Shown here: positions 63,145 to 64,000 of the stretch, piece by piece
How positions within the stretch are numbered: the first letter of the stretch is position 1
Layout: every line of letters starts with the position of its first letter
NCBI GenBank assembly: GCA_951813525.2
Contig: CATOTJ020000003.1
Coordinates: 1-64,000, forward strand
DNA: 64,000 bases
Reading direction: 5' to 3'
From: Thermohalobaculum sp951813525
GTDB lineage: Bacteria > Pseudomonadota > Alphaproteobacteria > Rhodobacterales > Rhodobacteraceae
Notes under the pieces: generated by a model
What the model saw: the letters and a program-made list of their open reading frames with translations, nothing else
Told to the model about the DNA's origin: nothing
Databases searched by the model: none
Made by a program: the position numbers and the translations under genes

Positions 63145-63163
63145 ATATGTGAAATAATCATAT
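63145..63163. promoter_or_regulatory. candidate operator upstream of the hpaR-like gene
   Basis: ATATG (63145-63149) and CATAT (63159-63163) form an inverted repeat with a 9-bp spacer in an AT-rich patch that ends 11 bp before the start codon. It is a plausible autoregulatory site for the MarR-type protein encoded next. Confidence 0.45.
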
Positions 63164-63174
63164 CGAAACAAAAT

Positions 63175-63639
63175 ATGCCCGCTTTTCGCGAAACCCTGCC
63201 GATGATCCTGAACGTCACGCTCGACGGTGTGATGCCGGTCTATCGCGAGCTATTCGCGCGGCACGCGCTGACCGAACAACAATGGCGCATTCTTCGCGTT
63301 CTCTGGGCTGAAGGAGCGGTGACGACAACGCATCTGTCGCGCCAGACATTGTTGCCCGCGCCCAGCCTTGTCGGAATTCTCGACCGCCTGGAAAAGCGCG
63401 GCCTTGTCACGCGCCAACGCTCGGATCACGATCGGCGCAAGGTTCATGTGACCGCGACCGATGCCGGGCTGACATTGCACAGCCAGGTTATGCCCGCCCT
63501 CGAACGCATCCATGCCGCCGTGACCAACGCCATCAACCCGGCCGAGTGGCAGGCGATGCAGGATGCGCTTGCGAAAATCACCAACACCATTTCGGACCAG
63601 ACCCTCGACGATCTGCTGGCCGAACCCGAAACAACCTGA
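63175..63639 (+). CDS. hpaR: MarR-family regulator, HpaR type
   Basis: A 154-aa winged-helix regulator with the HpaR pattern: N-terminal RETLPMILNVTLDGVMPVYR, core LTEQQWRILRVLWAEGAVT and wing LVTRQRSDHDRRKVHVTAT. HpaR represses homoprotocatechuate/4-hydroxyphenylacetate genes. It sits 12 bp before an HpaB-like gene, consistent with direct control of it. Confidence 0.87.
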   Translation: MPAFRETLPMILNVTLDGVMPVYRELFARHALTEQQWRILRVLWAEGAVTTTHLSRQTLLPAPSLVGILDRLEKRGLVTRQRSDHDRRKVHVTATDAGLTLHSQVMPALERIHAAVTNAINPAEWQAMQDALAKITNTISDQTLDDLLAEPETT

Positions 63640-63651
63640 GAAGGATCCACC

Positions 63652-64000
63652 ATGGACAAGCGTGCCCTCCCCCCCGATAGCCTGGGCAATGGCATCCGCA
63701 CAGGTGCGGAATATCTTTCGGGCCTGCGCGACGACCGCGAAGTCTGGACACGCGGCAAACGCGTGACCGACGTTACTGAAGACCCCGGCATCGCCCGCGG
63801 TGCAAAAACCCTGGCCGATTTCATGGACCGCCAGCACGATCCAAAGCGCAGCGAGGCCATTACCTATCTGGACGACGACGGCCGGCGCTGCCCGATGGCC
63901 TTCAAGATCCCGAAATCGGCCGACGACATCAAAGCCCGCGGCAAAGCCTTCTACGAATGGGCAAAATGGTCCGCTGGCATGTTCGGGCGCACGCCCGACT
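63652..64000 (+). CDS. hpaB: 4-hydroxyphenylacetate 3-monooxygenase oxygenase-like, cut by the window end
   Basis: The N-terminal 116 residues are present, starting at ATG 63652 behind GAAGGATCC. The segment RTGAEYLSGLRDDREVWTRG matches the conserved start of the FADH2-using oxygenase component HpaB, and VTDVTEDPGIARGAKTLADF follows the same family. It probably hydroxylates a phenolic compound, under the preceding HpaR-type regulator. The gene continues beyond 64000. Confidence 0.8.
   Translation, partial: MDKRALPPDSLGNGIRTGAEYLSGLRDDREVWTRGKRVTDVTEDPGIARGAKTLADFMDRQHDPKRSEAITYLDDDGRRCPMAFKIPKSADDIKARGKAFYEWAKWSAGMFGRTPD

Overview
The window looks like a chromosomal segment of a GC-rich alphaproteobacterium, most likely in or near the Rhodobacterales. 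This is inference from gene content: a cytochrome c maturation block (ccmA, ccmB, ccmC, ccmD, ccmG) next to acnA, many periplasmic-binding-protein importers (polyamine-type, branched-chain amino acid, tripartite tricarboxylate), a form II CO-dehydrogenase-like coxSLM operon, hyuAB-type genes and several acyl-CoA and aromatic catabolic clusters. No rRNA, tRNA or CRISPR array was recognised.

Layout. 1-3.8 kb: a degenerate hydantoinase A-like gene, frameshifted near its 5' end, then a hydantoinase B-like gene with an unusual N-terminal extension. 3.9-7.8 kb: an oversized flotillin-like SPFH protein followed by a PotA-type ATPase. 7.9-12 kb: PotC- and PotB-type permeases and a PotD-type binding protein on the opposite strand. 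12.3-16 kb: a second, canonical hyuAB pair. 16-20.9 kb: a MaoC hydratase, a thiolase-like protein with its DUF35 partner, an enoyl-CoA hydratase, an Ntn-hydrolase-like protein and an alpha/beta hydrolase. 21-26.2 kb: a livG-orf-livF-livH-livM-livK operon. 26.6-28 kb: succinate-semialdehyde dehydrogenase. 28.5-32.3 kb: coxS-coxL-coxM. 32.3-39.1 kb: a divergent locus of tctCBA plus a sulfatase on one side and marR plus a second sulfatase on the other, which points to use of an organic sulfate ester. 39-45.5 kb: caiD-like, a lipoprotein, hutF, an extradiol-dioxygenase-like protein with an aromatic hydroxylase, and DUF1801 and RidA proteins. 45.6-50.1 kb: an orphan family 5 binding protein and acnA. 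50.3-58 kb: the ccm region. 58-64 kb: APH(6)-like kinase, SDR, RecQ, a flavin monooxygenase, and an hpaR-like regulator in front of an hpaB-like gene cut by the window end.

The most striking feature is a 2907-bp mobile element at 53404-56310. It has 28-bp inverted repeats differing at one base and a perfect 8-bp target duplication (AAAAACTG). It sits inside a small secreted-protein gene between ccmB and ccmC; removing the element and one duplication copy restores that reading frame exactly. The element encodes an IS1595-type transposase and carries a tightly overlapping passenger operon: C5-cytosine DNA methyltransferase, HNH nuclease, and 56-aa and 68-aa small proteins, with a 113-aa Cys-rich protein reading inward from the opposite end. 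The methyltransferase plus HNH pair suggests a transposable modification or restriction-modification module co-transcribed with its own transposase.

Other points of note: the first hyuAB-like pair has lost the ATP- and metal-binding motifs that the second pair keeps; the flotillin has a duplicated coiled-coil; the thiolase-like/DUF35 pair lacks the nucleophilic Cys, as in retro-aldolases; and livG and the aromatic hydroxylase gene seem to start at ATC or CTG codons behind good ribosome binding sites.
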